Below, piece by piece: positions 14,250 through 22,132 of a DNA stretch of 22,266 nt. The DNA comes from a virus. The stretch's first letter is position 1. Each line of letters begins with the position of its first letter. Below the pieces are notes generated by a model. The model did not search any database. It was not told the origin of the DNA and worked only from the letters and a program-made list of their open reading frames with translations. Location: positions 1 to 22,266 of the IMG/VR virus record IMGVR_UViG_3300027848_000109; one strand, 5' to 3'. The position numbers and the translations under genes were made by a program.

Positions 14250-15650
14250 CTAATCATTTATTAATTCAGATTGGTTTACAATTTGAAACCTAAGTGTATC
14301 GTTGAGTGTTCTAACCTCAAAATTACCTGAATACCTAATATCTAGGTAATACGTGTTTGGTACTAAACTTATCGTATCTAATAAGAAGTAATTTTGGTTA
14401 AAACCTATATTGATTGGTTGGAAATCAATTACTGTGTATTGTGAGTTCCCTTCCTTAACGTATAATCTATATTCCAAGTCATCCAACGGTGCTGATTGAT
14501 TTGAGGTATATGGGATTTTAACATTAACAACCACTTTTCTAATATCACCTCTATAAACACTTTCATTCATTTTAATACCTTTAAAGGTAAAACCATAATT
14601 AGGGGTATCGTATGTGTCTGAACCAATATTAAAATAACCTTCACCCTTAACTGAGAATTCTAATTCAATATCTGGTTTAACATTACCATTAATTACAATG
14701 TTAGACCAAACATCATTATACATGGTACAATCATTTTGCCCATCATCATCGATATTTAATTCTATATAATAAACACCTTTAGTTGCTTGTAAGGCTGTAA
14801 TTGTTATTAAAGGTGTTGAACTACTATCTAATATAGTTACTATCGGTAGAGCGTCTAAATTGGTTGGTTGACCACCGAATGATGAGTATAAGTAAAGTCT
14901 ATTATCTTTACCTAAGTAAAAATTACTTCTATCATCTTTAATTGTCTCCAAGTTTATAGTCTCTATTAGTGGTTCGAAAAATGTTTGTGTGTGTCTAGTG
15001 AAAAAACCAACGTATTGTAAGTTATCCGTAACGGTATTTTGTTCTAAGCTTAAATCAAAACTTAAACCTAAATTAATTGTCGTTGCTGTTGTTGTGGTTA
15101 TAAAATTATTTATAACGTCACTAATATCTAAATTAATGTTCTCATTACCTTGTTCAAAGTGTATTCGACCCACTTCATTTGAGCTACCACTAAATACTCC
15201 ATCACCACCAATCCAATTAGTGTTAGTTTTAGCATTACCCCAATTTGATGGTGAACTATTTAAAGATTGTGAATCGTATGGTATCATAAGTTCATTCACG
15301 AAATAATCATAACCAACACCCTCATCCCACTCGTCATCAAATTTAAATAATGATAAGTCAAATGATGATGTTCTAATTTTCATATCGCTAGTGAAACCAC
15401 CTAATAAGGAATCATCAAACGTACCAGTATTTGTTAGTCTTAATGTGTGTTTTAACGTACTTATATTTGGGTAAAAACCATTTTCATGTAAATCCCTAAT
15501 CCTTTCTAAATTAATACCAAAAATGAACCGACTATAATTTCTTAGAAGGTCACCACCATAAAATAATTCAGCAACTGGGTTTTGACCAGTATTTAAAGTA
15601 CTATCTTTAACTATCGTATTATTTCTATCAAAGTAGCTTCTAATTACCAT
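14250..15650 (-). CDS. Probable virion/tail structural protein, 466 aa
   Basis: Not assigned to a named family. The protein is rich in beta-prone Asn, Thr, Ser and Gly segments, with no membrane segment or signal peptide. A middle part (GRIHFEQGNENINLDISDVI and later VGFFTRHTQTFFEPLIET) resembles beta-sandwich domains in which a helix is followed by strands, and KDNRLYLYSSFGG follows. The C-terminal half looks like repeated Ig-like or beta-sandwich modules (DLEYRLYVKEGNSQYTVIDF, PNTYYLDIRYSGNFEV). Its location next to the gp5-like hub gene suggests a baseplate, tail or fibre component. It has its own TATTTAT motif 18 bases upstream and terminates at the convergent inverted repeat. Confidence 0.75.
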   Translation of the reverse strand: MVIRSYFDRNNTIVKDSTLNTGQNPVAELFYGGDLLRNYSRFIFGINLERIRDLHENGFYPNISTLKHTLRLTNTGTFDDSLLGGFTSDMKIRTSSFDLSLFKFDDEWDEGVGYDYFVNELMIPYDSQSLNSSPSNWGNAKTNTNWIGGDGVFSGSSNEVGRIHFEQGNENINLDISDVINNFITTTTATTINLGLSFDLSLEQNTVTDNLQYVGFFTRHTQTFFEPLIETINLETIKDDRSNFYLGKDNRLYLYSSFGGQPTNLDALPIVTILDSSSTPLITITALQATKGVYYIELNIDDDGQNDCTMYNDVWSNIVINGNVKPDIELEFSVKGEGYFNIGSDTYDTPNYGFTFKGIKMNESVYRGDIRKVVVNVKIPYTSNQSAPLDDLEYRLYVKEGNSQYTVIDFQPINIGFNQNYFLLDTISLVPNTYYLDIRYSGNFEVRTLNDTLRFQIVNQSELIND

Positions 15651-15654
15651 CCTT

Positions 15655-15668
15655 TTTATTTATAAATA
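15655..15668 (-). promoter_or_regulatory. Late-promoter-like motif before the 466-aa gene
   Basis: On the minus strand TATTTATAAATAAA begins 18 bases before the ATG at 15650, within the 56-base gap after the gp5-like gene. The + strand of the same site reads TATAAATA, the exact T4 late -10 element, because the motif is partly self-complementary. Confidence 0.55.
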
Positions 15669-15706
15669 TCTAAATAATTAGAATAATCACTTATAATTAC
15701 TTATTT

Positions 15707-16636
15707 TTAGTTAATACGTATATTCTTTGATAGCATTGAATCTAAATCGAATTTTAAACATTCGCTAATACTATTACTACCAGCTAAATCCTCTGGTTTA
15801 AGGCCATTGTAGGCATGTACGTGATTTAAAAAAGCGTTCCTTAAAAATTTTAAGTATGTGACTAACGTATCACCAAACACTAATGGGTGTGCTTCTCTTA
15901 TAATTTTATTTAATTCGTCTTTAGTGATTAAATCATCTTGGTCATTTAAAATAAATCTTGGTGAACCTTCTTTATGTGTTAATAAATTTATTTTATCAGA
16001 TACTAAATTAATAACACCAGTTTTAATGGTATCACCATCCAACCTCAAATTATGTTTGATTTGGATAAAACTTTGGTTAACCATATTAAAGTTTGGGATA
16101 CTACCTTTTAATGTGTTTAACTCGAAAACACCAGCTCTAATAACAACTTCGGTGTGTTTAAATGTTAAGTCTGAATTATTCCTACCTAAAATAGCGACAT
16201 CCTCTTTATTAGGTGATACGCCTTTATTACTTGGTACTGTTGATGGGCTTTGCTTTTCTTTATGGAAACCACTGTTTAACATGGATGTTGCACCATTAAT
16301 ATAAGTATCACCAGCTAACATTTGAGGTTGGGATATTACAGGACCAAAAAAAACCCTATCCGAATATGGGTTTTTTGATGATGGTACCAAAACAAAAACA
16401 ACTTCACCAACTTTAGGTGTGATGTGGAAAAATTTTTGTAACATTGGGAAACAGAATGGTAAATCTGAATCTGAGATACCTTCGTCAAGACCTAAAATCC
16501 TAACCTTCACTCTACCAGCATCACTTTTATCGGTATTAGTTAACACTACACCAGTAAAAAAGTTACTTTTTAATACGTTATCATTTGAGTTACCGTTAAA
16601 TATACTCTTACTACCTGATATAAACTTATTACTCAT
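15707..16636 (-). CDS. Baseplate hub protein with gp5-type OB-fold domain
   Basis: 309 residues. Residues about 25-110 form the OB-fold domain at the N-terminus of T4 gp5 and related spike proteins: FFTGVVLTNTDKSDAGRVKV, then DSDLPFCFPMLQ, TPKVGEVVFVLVP and YSDRVFFGPVISQP. No lysozyme domain and no triple-stranded beta-helix repeat follow. Instead there is a Ser/Asn-rich linker, beta-rich sequence, and an acidic helical region (LITKDELNKIIREAHPLVFG). It therefore looks like the hub or spike base without the cell-wall hydrolase, which must be elsewhere or absent. It starts through a TAATG overlap with the upstream 57-aa gene, indicating translational coupling. Confidence 0.85.
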   Translation of the reverse strand: MSNKFISGSKSIFNGNSNDNVLKSNFFTGVVLTNTDKSDAGRVKVRILGLDEGISDSDLPFCFPMLQKFFHITPKVGEVVFVLVPSSKNPYSDRVFFGPVISQPQMLAGDTYINGATSMLNSGFHKEKQSPSTVPSNKGVSPNKEDVAILGRNNSDLTFKHTEVVIRAGVFELNTLKGSIPNFNMVNQSFIQIKHNLRLDGDTIKTGVINLVSDKINLLTHKEGSPRFILNDQDDLITKDELNKIIREAHPLVFGDTLVTYLKFLRNAFLNHVHAYNGLKPEDLAGSNSISECLKFDLDSMLSKNIRIN

Positions 16637-16809
16637 TACTTTAACCTATCACTTAAAATTTCATTAATATTATTAAAGTCAACCTCAATAGTTTCCATCT
16701 CATCAACTAATTTTAATATCTTAGTTTTAATAGAGTTATGTTCTTCTTGTAGAGATTTAACCTCTGTTATTAATTTATTTGTCGTTTGTTCGTTCCAATT
16801 TTTCATCAT
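16636..16809 (-). CDS. Small coiled-coil protein, 57 aa
   Basis: A short gene that fills the gap between the 144-aa gene and the gp5-like gene. The protein reads MMKNWNEQTTNKLITEVKSL and continues with a heptad-like stretch (EEHNSIKTKILKLVDEMETI), ending LSDRLK. It is predicted to be one helix or a short coiled coil. TAATG overlaps at both ends (stop/start at 16809-16811 and 16634-16638) tie it to both neighbours and favour the first of two adjacent ATGs. Family not recognised; probably a small baseplate-assembly or structural partner. Confidence 0.75.
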   Translation of the reverse strand: MMKNWNEQTTNKLITEVKSLQEEHNSIKTKILKLVDEMETIEVDFNNINEILSDRLK

Positions 16810-17243
16810 TACCTAATAACTCCAGTTCCAATCGCTATGTTAGTGGTGGCACCTTGCGATATCACAGGTCCACCTAAATTACCTACACCAATAGTTGTTA
16901 CCTGAACACCAGGCGGTATCACAACCTCAATTTTAGAGGTCATTTGTAGGGCCTTAATTATCTCCTCGATTCTTATTAACTCCATCAACTCACTAATATT
17001 ACCATTTTCAGTGAATAAATTACCAACTGGGGCACCAGCATCAACTTGTCTAGCGATAATTCTAGATGCAACACCTCTAGGTGATAACCCTGGTCTGGTA
17101 TTAGAACCTAACAATAGTAATTGTGGGGGTAATGGTGGTAATGGTTCTTCAGGTGCATCAAAAGCACCCATAATAAGATTTATTATATTCCCAATAGAAC
17201 TAAAATCATCTTTACTTTCTGGACCAACTTTATCTTCAGCCAT
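16809..17243 (-). CDS. Hypothetical baseplate-module protein, 144 aa
   Basis: Not recognised. Layout: acidic N-terminus, a Pro/Leu-rich stretch (DAPEEPLPPLPPQLLLLG), a basic segment (RGVASRIIARQVDAG), a helix (ISELMELIRIEEIIKALQ), and a Gly/Val/Thr-rich beta C-terminus (VQVTTIGVGNLGGPVISQGA and TNIAIGTGVIR). The beta-rich, Gly-patterned end suggests a compact trimeric or spike-associated fold, but no PAAR signature is visible. Its place directly before the coiled-coil and gp5-like genes, with TAATG coupling, points to baseplate assembly. Confidence 0.75.
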   Translation of the reverse strand: MAEDKVGPESKDDFSSIGNIINLIMGAFDAPEEPLPPLPPQLLLLGSNTRPGLSPRGVASRIIARQVDAGAPVGNLFTENGNISELMELIRIEEIIKALQMTSKIEVVIPPGVQVTTIGVGNLGGPVISQGATTNIAIGTGVIR

Positions 17244-17276
<33 letters not shown>

Positions 17277-18728
17277 TTAAGCTAAATCAGTAGCTTTACT
17301 TAATTTAGCCTTACTACTATTAGTGGCATTTAGGAGACTAGCTTTTTGCTCCATTTTTATCCTCTCCTTTTCCTTCCTAGCTTCAATCATACTTTCGGCC
17401 ACTAACTCTAAAACCATTTTTAAAACCTCTTTTAGTAGTAGTCTTATTATAATCTCTTTAACGCTTTTAATGATAGAATTTACTAACGCTTTATTTTTAG
17501 TAATAAACTCAATAGGGTTTTCAAATGACGTACCATATATTATTGAGTGGTTTAAAGCGAAAATCATAATTAGTTTAGGTGATAAAATAATACTCATAAC
17601 AGATGTGATTAATTTTTTAATAACCGAATCTATAAAGTCTAATTTAATAGTTGGTATATCACCTAGTTTACTACCTATAGACGATAACTCACCTAATTTA
17701 GATAACCCACCATTTAATTTCTGAGCTAAATCAGATTTAGATACAGCTCCTTTTAATTTCTCACTAATAGCTGCTAACTCATTGAATGGTATTGAAGACG
17801 CTACTGGTGTATCTAAATTTAAATTTTTAACACCAATCTTCTTATTCATAATCAATTCCTCAAATTCAACGGTATCATCATTTGAGAACTTAAAATAACT
17901 ATCATTAATTACTTTACTCTCATCAGCCTTTACAATCTTATCGATTATTTTCTCAATTTGCAACTCCTTTAAAATTTGACTATCACTTTTTTTACTTTGA
18001 AGTGACATGGTACCAAATATAGAATCAACAATACCGTTGATTAGTTTACTAGCATCAAACAAGTCAATACTATCAATGAAATCATCATTTAAATCCTTCA
18101 TTTTCTTCCCATTAGCTGGGTTACTGTAATACTCACTAACTTTTACGTTAATAGTATTATTTGAACTACCCACTGGGTTAAATTTAAATGTTAATATATC
18201 ATTTTCACTAGTAGCACTACCCCAATTCTGTTCCAAGTTTGGTAATTGAATTGAGTTGAATAAAAAAGTGTTAAAATCAGAACTATTAATACCACCACCA
18301 ACATCGTCATATAACAACTTACCAACATCACTAGTTGGGTCAGTTAACATTATACCTAGATAATCTAGTTTCCTTATATTAACATCAAACCCAGTTGAAG
18401 CTGGGTTAATGGTTTGGTGTTTTACCCATTCTGGTATTGAAGGATTGATACCACAACTAATAATCTTACCTAAATCTTTTTTTAATATTTTTTTAACTTT
18501 AACTTCAATATTATCTAAATTAAAAGCTATGGTTTCAATAATAATTTTTTTTTGCGATTCAAATCCAGCTAATGTTTTTAATAAATCATTTAAAAAAGCC
18601 ATAGAATCACCAGACTTGTCTATCGAACCAAAAGAATTATCAATTTTAAATTTAGGTATACCTTCCTTTGAGACCCTAAGGGCTGCTATTTCACCAAAAA
18701 CTTTCTTTTTACTACCAGTAACATCCAT
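17277..18728 (-). CDS. Hypothetical virion-associated protein, 483 aa
   Basis: Not recognised as a named family. The N-terminus (MDVTGSKKKVFGEIAALRV) is followed by helical and mixed regions. SNNTINVKVSEYYSNPANGK looks like a beta domain, and the C-terminal third is helical and hydrophobic (VIKKLITSVMSIILSPKLIM, then IKEIIIRLLLKEVLKMVLEL-like amphipathic helices) before a Lys-rich tail. The hydrophobic stretch could be membrane-interacting or buried. Long helices near baseplate genes could suit a tape-measure-associated or hub component, but tape measures are usually longer. It starts 3 bases after the preceding stop, so it is in the same operon. Confidence 0.72.
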   Translation of the reverse strand: MDVTGSKKKVFGEIAALRVSKEGIPKFKIDNSFGSIDKSGDSMAFLNDLLKTLAGFESQKKIIIETIAFNLDNIEVKVKKILKKDLGKIISCGINPSIPEWVKHQTINPASTGFDVNIRKLDYLGIMLTDPTSDVGKLLYDDVGGGINSSDFNTFLFNSIQLPNLEQNWGSATSENDILTFKFNPVGSSNNTINVKVSEYYSNPANGKKMKDLNDDFIDSIDLFDASKLINGIVDSIFGTMSLQSKKSDSQILKELQIEKIIDKIVKADESKVINDSYFKFSNDDTVEFEELIMNKKIGVKNLNLDTPVASSIPFNELAAISEKLKGAVSKSDLAQKLNGGLSKLGELSSIGSKLGDIPTIKLDFIDSVIKKLITSVMSIILSPKLIMIFALNHSIIYGTSFENPIEFITKNKALVNSIIKSVKEIIIRLLLKEVLKMVLELVAESMIEARKEKERIKMEQKASLLNATNSSKAKLSKATDLA

Positions 18729-18731
18729 ATA

Positions 18732-19106
18732 CTACCCCTCATTATCTTTTTTCATTATACTTCTTAACCTACTAAACTCCTCTAAAGTAGGTGAACCATT
18801 AGAAACTCTGGAGGTTTCTACATCATCAATATTACCATTATGTTTAACAATATCGTTTAGTAATTTAGCAACCTCTAATTTAACTTTAATAGCTGAATCC
18901 TTAACTTTATAACCGTTTGTTTTTTCCCTAGCTATTTTAGTTATATCATCAACAGTTTCAGCGATAGTAGAATTACTTAATTCATTTATAGCTCTTTGTA
19001 CGTCATTAATTTGAGCGCACGAATCGTTATAAACTTCTTGCATTAAACCTTGTATACTATCAATGTTGTTAACTGTAATCTGCTGTTTCTTTTTACGTCT
19101 GTTCAT
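18732..19106 (-). CDS. Hypothetical helical protein, 124 aa
   Basis: Not recognised. It has a basic N-terminus (MNRRKKKQQITVNNI) followed by three to four predicted helices, including KVKDSAIKVKLEVAKLLNDI, and a polar C-terminus ending in KKDNEG. A basic small helical protein in a T4-like operon could be a DNA-binding packaging factor such as a small terminase, but the sequence does not prove this and the large terminase is on the other strand. It has its own TATTTAT motif upstream and is followed closely by the 483-aa gene. Confidence 0.72.
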   Translation of the reverse strand: MNRRKKKQQITVNNIDSIQGLMQEVYNDSCAQINDVQRAINELSNSTIAETVDDITKIAREKTNGYKVKDSAIKVKLEVAKLLNDIVKHNGNIDDVETSRVSNGSPTLEEFSRLRSIMKKDNEG

Positions 19107-19114
19107 AGTTTTAG

Positions 19115-19128
19115 TTTATTAATAAATA
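19115..19128 (-). promoter_or_regulatory. Late-promoter-like motif before the 124-aa gene
   Basis: Minus-strand TATTTATTAATAAA begins 22 bases before the ATG at 19106, in the 39-base gap after the sigma factor gene. It would give the structural genes downstream a start separate from the sigma and glycosyltransferase genes. Confidence 0.55.
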
Positions 19129-19145
19129 CTTTGGTTTTTCATTTT

Positions 19146-19880
19146 CTACAAAAACCCACCATCTATTTTACTATTCTTTATCAAACTATATAATTTTTTA
19201 AACCTTCGCATTGAAACTCTAATGTCTTTGGTGGTTAAATTAGTATAATCCCTTATAGTTGCTAAGACAGTATTCTTATTATATTTAGAACCACCTTCCA
19301 TACTTTCAAATATCCCTTCCCAATTACCTAGTATTACAATTAACGCCTCACCAACTTTACGTTCATTCTCAGTAATCTTCTTCTTACCTTCAATACCATC
19401 TAACTCACTTTGTATTTCAAGAGATACGCTCTTGATGAAATCATCTAAGGTGTATTCAGTATCGTCTAATAAATAAGTCATATCTTCCCTTTCTTCTAAG
19501 TAAGTTGATGATTTATCGAAAGACGTATTTTGTCTCATTTCCTTATCATCTTTAATTAAAAGACCTAATATATAATTTTTACAAATAGTACCATAATAGG
19601 AGTAAGCTTTCTTACCTTTACCAACCTCAAATCTATCCGATTTCCATATTAAATGTGAAACAGTATCAGCATGTAATTCCTCATAAGTTATACCTTTACG
19701 GTATAACTTATAACGTCTTATTATTGATTCAACCATTTTATTAATGGGCCCCATAAGAAACTCATTATAAATCAAATTTCTATCAGCGATATCTTTAGAT
19801 TCAATAAATCTAACCACAGCTTTTTCTTCTTCTGGACCGAAATACAAATCATTTTTCCTTTTTCGACCTCTACTACTCAT
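19146..19880 (-). CDS. Late-transcription sigma factor (gp55-like)
   Basis: 244 residues. Residues about 35-112 look like sigma region 2 in the minimal T4 gp55 form: LIYNEFLMGPINKMVESIIR, then ITYEELHADTVSHLIWKSDRF and AYSYYGTICKNYILGLLIK with a basic end. In T4, gp55 directs host RNA polymerase to late promoters. The N-terminus is basic (SSRGRKRK). A C-terminal helical region (residues 170-240, with TIRDYTNLTTKDIRVSMRRF) resembles a helix-turn-helix, so it may carry a region-4-like DNA-contacting part that T4 gp55 lacks. The start overlaps the preceding glycosyltransferase stop in a TAATG arrangement. Family call from motif pattern, not from alignment. Confidence 0.8.
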   Translation of the reverse strand: MSSRGRKRKNDLYFGPEEEKAVVRFIESKDIADRNLIYNEFLMGPINKMVESIIRRYKLYRKGITYEELHADTVSHLIWKSDRFEVGKGKKAYSYYGTICKNYILGLLIKDDKEMRQNTSFDKSSTYLEEREDMTYLLDDTEYTLDDFIKSVSLEIQSELDGIEGKKKITENERKVGEALIVILGNWEGIFESMEGGSKYNKNTVLATIRDYTNLTTKDIRVSMRRFKKLYSLIKNSKIDGGFL

Positions 19881-20680
19881 TAAACCATTTCTTTACTATA
19901 CGTAATATTCCTATCATTTGTGTGGTAGTATTCTTTTTTAGCAGTTGCCATCCACCATCTAGCCTCATCAATAGATAAATTATTTTTATAATCATTAAAA
20001 AGAGAACCTTCTCTTTGGTTGACATGTTTATAACCAAATTTAGGTATTACCATAATATTAACAGATAAATTTACCATTCTTAAAAAGAATTCATAAATAA
20101 AAGTTAACTTCATACTAGCTTTCAAACCACCATTTTCCTCGTAAATAGATTTTTTCATAACCATACCACCAAAATTAAAATTTTGATACTTTAATAAACA
20201 GTTAATATCTAGTTGACCCATTATATCTGAAAACTCAGCTGCCCATACAGCTTCATTAGTGAAACCAATAAACTCTTCTTTAGCATTTACATCAACAATA
20301 ACAGGTAAGAATACCCCAACATCACCATAAACTTCTTTATACTTAACAACATTATCAAACCAAATATTAGAATACTCATCATCTAACTCTAGGATTGAAA
20401 ACCATTCGGTTTTTGATTTACTAACACCTAAATTTATTTGTGATGAGAAATCGGTTTTACCTTCATTCTTAACTATAGTAACATTTAAATCTTTAAAATC
20501 AAACCCTTCTAAGTATGTTAACGCCTCACTATTAATTGGTGTTACTACAATTAGACCCTCTGGTTTAGTTTTTTGGTCTAAAATAGATTGTACTGCTCTA
20601 CCAAATAAAACTTTAGTTTCATCCGTTAACTCATGTATTGGTAAAATTACTGAAATACCATTTTTATTTTCTTTAATCAT
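19880..20680 (-). CDS. GT2-family (GT-A) glycosyltransferase
   Basis: 266 residues. The N-terminal GT-A core is clear: ISVILPIHELTD, GRAVQSILDQKTKPEGLIVV and WFSILELDDEYSN with the metal/nucleotide-binding DDE at residues 100-102. A later FNFGGMVMKKSIYEENGGLK resembles the acceptor-side motif of GT2 enzymes (usually G..F.R...e..GgF). The enzyme should transfer a sugar from a nucleotide-sugar donor; donor and acceptor (virion protein, DNA or host glycan) are not visible. It overlaps the upstream GT-B gene by 8 bases and the sigma gene start by one base, so the three are co-translated. Confidence 0.88.
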   Translation of the reverse strand: MIKENKNGISVILPIHELTDETKVLFGRAVQSILDQKTKPEGLIVVTPINSEALTYLEGFDFKDLNVTIVKNEGKTDFSSQINLGVSKSKTEWFSILELDDEYSNIWFDNVVKYKEVYGDVGVFLPVIVDVNAKEEFIGFTNEAVWAAEFSDIMGQLDINCLLKYQNFNFGGMVMKKSIYEENGGLKASMKLTFIYEFFLRMVNLSVNIMVIPKFGYKHVNQREGSLFNDYKNNLSIDEARWWMATAKKEYYHTNDRNITYSKEMV

Positions 20681-21773
20681 TTTTCTCTAAGTTTAATTCT
20701 TCCGACTCTAACATACGTTCAAAGTCTTTAATTCTATTACTAACCAAACCTTCAAAAACTTCTTTAACTTTTAAAGTTTGATTATCGGTTGTGTAAATAT
20801 TTTTAGTTGTTTCCATACCCTCATACAAAGCATTTGGTATAGAATCTTCCATCCATAACTTAATATACGTTGCGATTAGTTCTGGGATATTTAAAACATT
20901 ATTAGTCCAAATACCATTATCTTTAATATCTAAAACACCTTCAGTCTCAATTTCCATCCACTCTGGAACTAAGTTAGGTATTTTACCAATAACTGGTGTG
21001 TTTGACTGGATAGCTTCTAATGGGAATGTTCCGAAACCAGATACATCATCAACCCAAACAGCTAAACAAGCTTCACTTAATTCTTTAGCGAATTCCGTTC
21101 TTGGTAAACCTCTCAATTCTTTGAATGTAACCCATTTATACGCTGGGTATTGTAAATAGAATGATTTAGCTATTTTAAGAGCATCTGATTGGTCTCTAGT
21201 GTGAATTGCTATAACTGGTATTTTAATTTTTTTAGTGTCTTTAAAATACTCTGGAATCGAAACTGGTATAACGTGTGTTTTAATACCACTAAAGATACTC
21301 TTTAAGTATTCACCTTGTTTTTCACTAGTGGTGATAACATCATTAAACCCAAAATCAGTGTTCCATTTCTTACCTGGTTGTAGTAATTCAAAAATATAGT
21401 TATAACTTTGAGCCATGACAATTTTTTTACAAGGGAAAGCTTTAACTTGGTCCATAACATTAGCAAAAACCTCAGGGATTATAATGAAATCACTTGATTT
21501 AATGTTTATGCTTTGCGATGTAATTGAAGTGTGAGGTAATTTCATATACTCTTCACCCAACCAACTAGAAACTCCAGTATATTCATCTTTTTCGTGTAAT
21601 ATAACAGCGTTATACCCTAAATTATTTAATATTTTAACATTCTCATAAACATTAGCAATACCAGCCGTTGGGTTACCCATCGTGTCTAAAACAAAGAAAT
21701 ATAAAGAAAAGTCTTTATTTTCTAAATGTTGTATAACTTCATTAATTTGCTTATTTTTTTCTCCTAATTCCAT
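20673..21773 (-). CDS. GT4-like (GT-B) glycosyltransferase
   Basis: 366 residues from the ATG at 21773. A TTG at 21782 would extend it by three residues, but the ATG lies one base after the upstream TAG stop and is the more natural start. The N-terminal Rossmann half contains MGNPTAGIANVYENVKILNN. The C-terminal half has WVDDVSGFGTFPLEAIQSNT followed by PVIGKIPNLVPEW, the sugar-nucleotide-binding E-x7-E-like region of GT4 enzymes. It probably retains nucleotide-sugar transfer activity; the acceptor is unknown. Directly upstream of the GT2 gene, so the pair may act on one glycan. Confidence 0.87.
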   Translation of the reverse strand: MELGEKNKQINEVIQHLENKDFSLYFFVLDTMGNPTAGIANVYENVKILNNLGYNAVILHEKDEYTGVSSWLGEEYMKLPHTSITSQSINIKSSDFIIIPEVFANVMDQVKAFPCKKIVMAQSYNYIFELLQPGKKWNTDFGFNDVITTSEKQGEYLKSIFSGIKTHVIPVSIPEYFKDTKKIKIPVIAIHTRDQSDALKIAKSFYLQYPAYKWVTFKELRGLPRTEFAKELSEACLAVWVDDVSGFGTFPLEAIQSNTPVIGKIPNLVPEWMEIETEGVLDIKDNGIWTNNVLNIPELIATYIKLWMEDSIPNALYEGMETTKNIYTTDNQTLKVKEVFEGLVSNRIKDFERMLESEELNLEKND

Positions 21774-21774
21774 A

Positions 21775-22131
21775 CTATTCAATTATATTTAAAACTTTAT
21801 ATTCAATTAACGTGTTAAAAGCGATTATCTCACCAACAGTAAAATTATCAAAACCTACTTTCCCCAATGAATCTGCTTCCGATTCACTATCCATTAATTT
21901 TTGTATCATTTGCATTAATATCTCATACCTAAAACCATCGATAACCCTAGGTTTAGTAAAATGGTTAGTAACCACTTTTTTACCAATTAATAAACCATCA
22001 CTACCGAAAGTTTCCTTAACTTCACTTTCACTACCATCACCAGCTTTTAAAGATGGGTCACCACTTGTTAACATTGTGTTTAATTGCTCAAAATCAATAA
22101 ACAATTTTTCACCTCCAATTTCTAAATACAT
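21775..22131 (-). CDS. Hypothetical protein, 118 aa
   Basis: Not recognised. MYLEIGGEKLFIDFEQLNTML at the start suggests a small beta-alpha domain. A middle segment (GLLIGKKVVTNHFTKPRVID) and a helical C-terminus (YEILMQMIQKLMDSESEADS) follow. The C-terminal part (FDNFTVGEIIAFNTLIEYKV) is hydrophobic but not membrane-like. Its ATG lies one base from the previous gene's stop codon and its TAG stop lies one base before the GT-B start, so it is translationally linked to both. Function unknown; possibly an accessory of the glycosyltransferases or an unrelated operon member. Confidence 0.75.
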   Translation of the reverse strand: MYLEIGGEKLFIDFEQLNTMLTSGDPSLKAGDGSESEVKETFGSDGLLIGKKVVTNHFTKPRVIDGFRYEILMQMIQKLMDSESEADSLGKVGFDNFTVGEIIAFNTLIEYKVLNIIE

Positions 22132-22132
22132 A

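Noticed and set aside
21774-21782. TTG start for the GT-B glycosyltransferase
   Set aside because: It would overlap the upstream gene by 8 bases and uses a rare start; the ATG at 21773 lies one base after the upstream stop.
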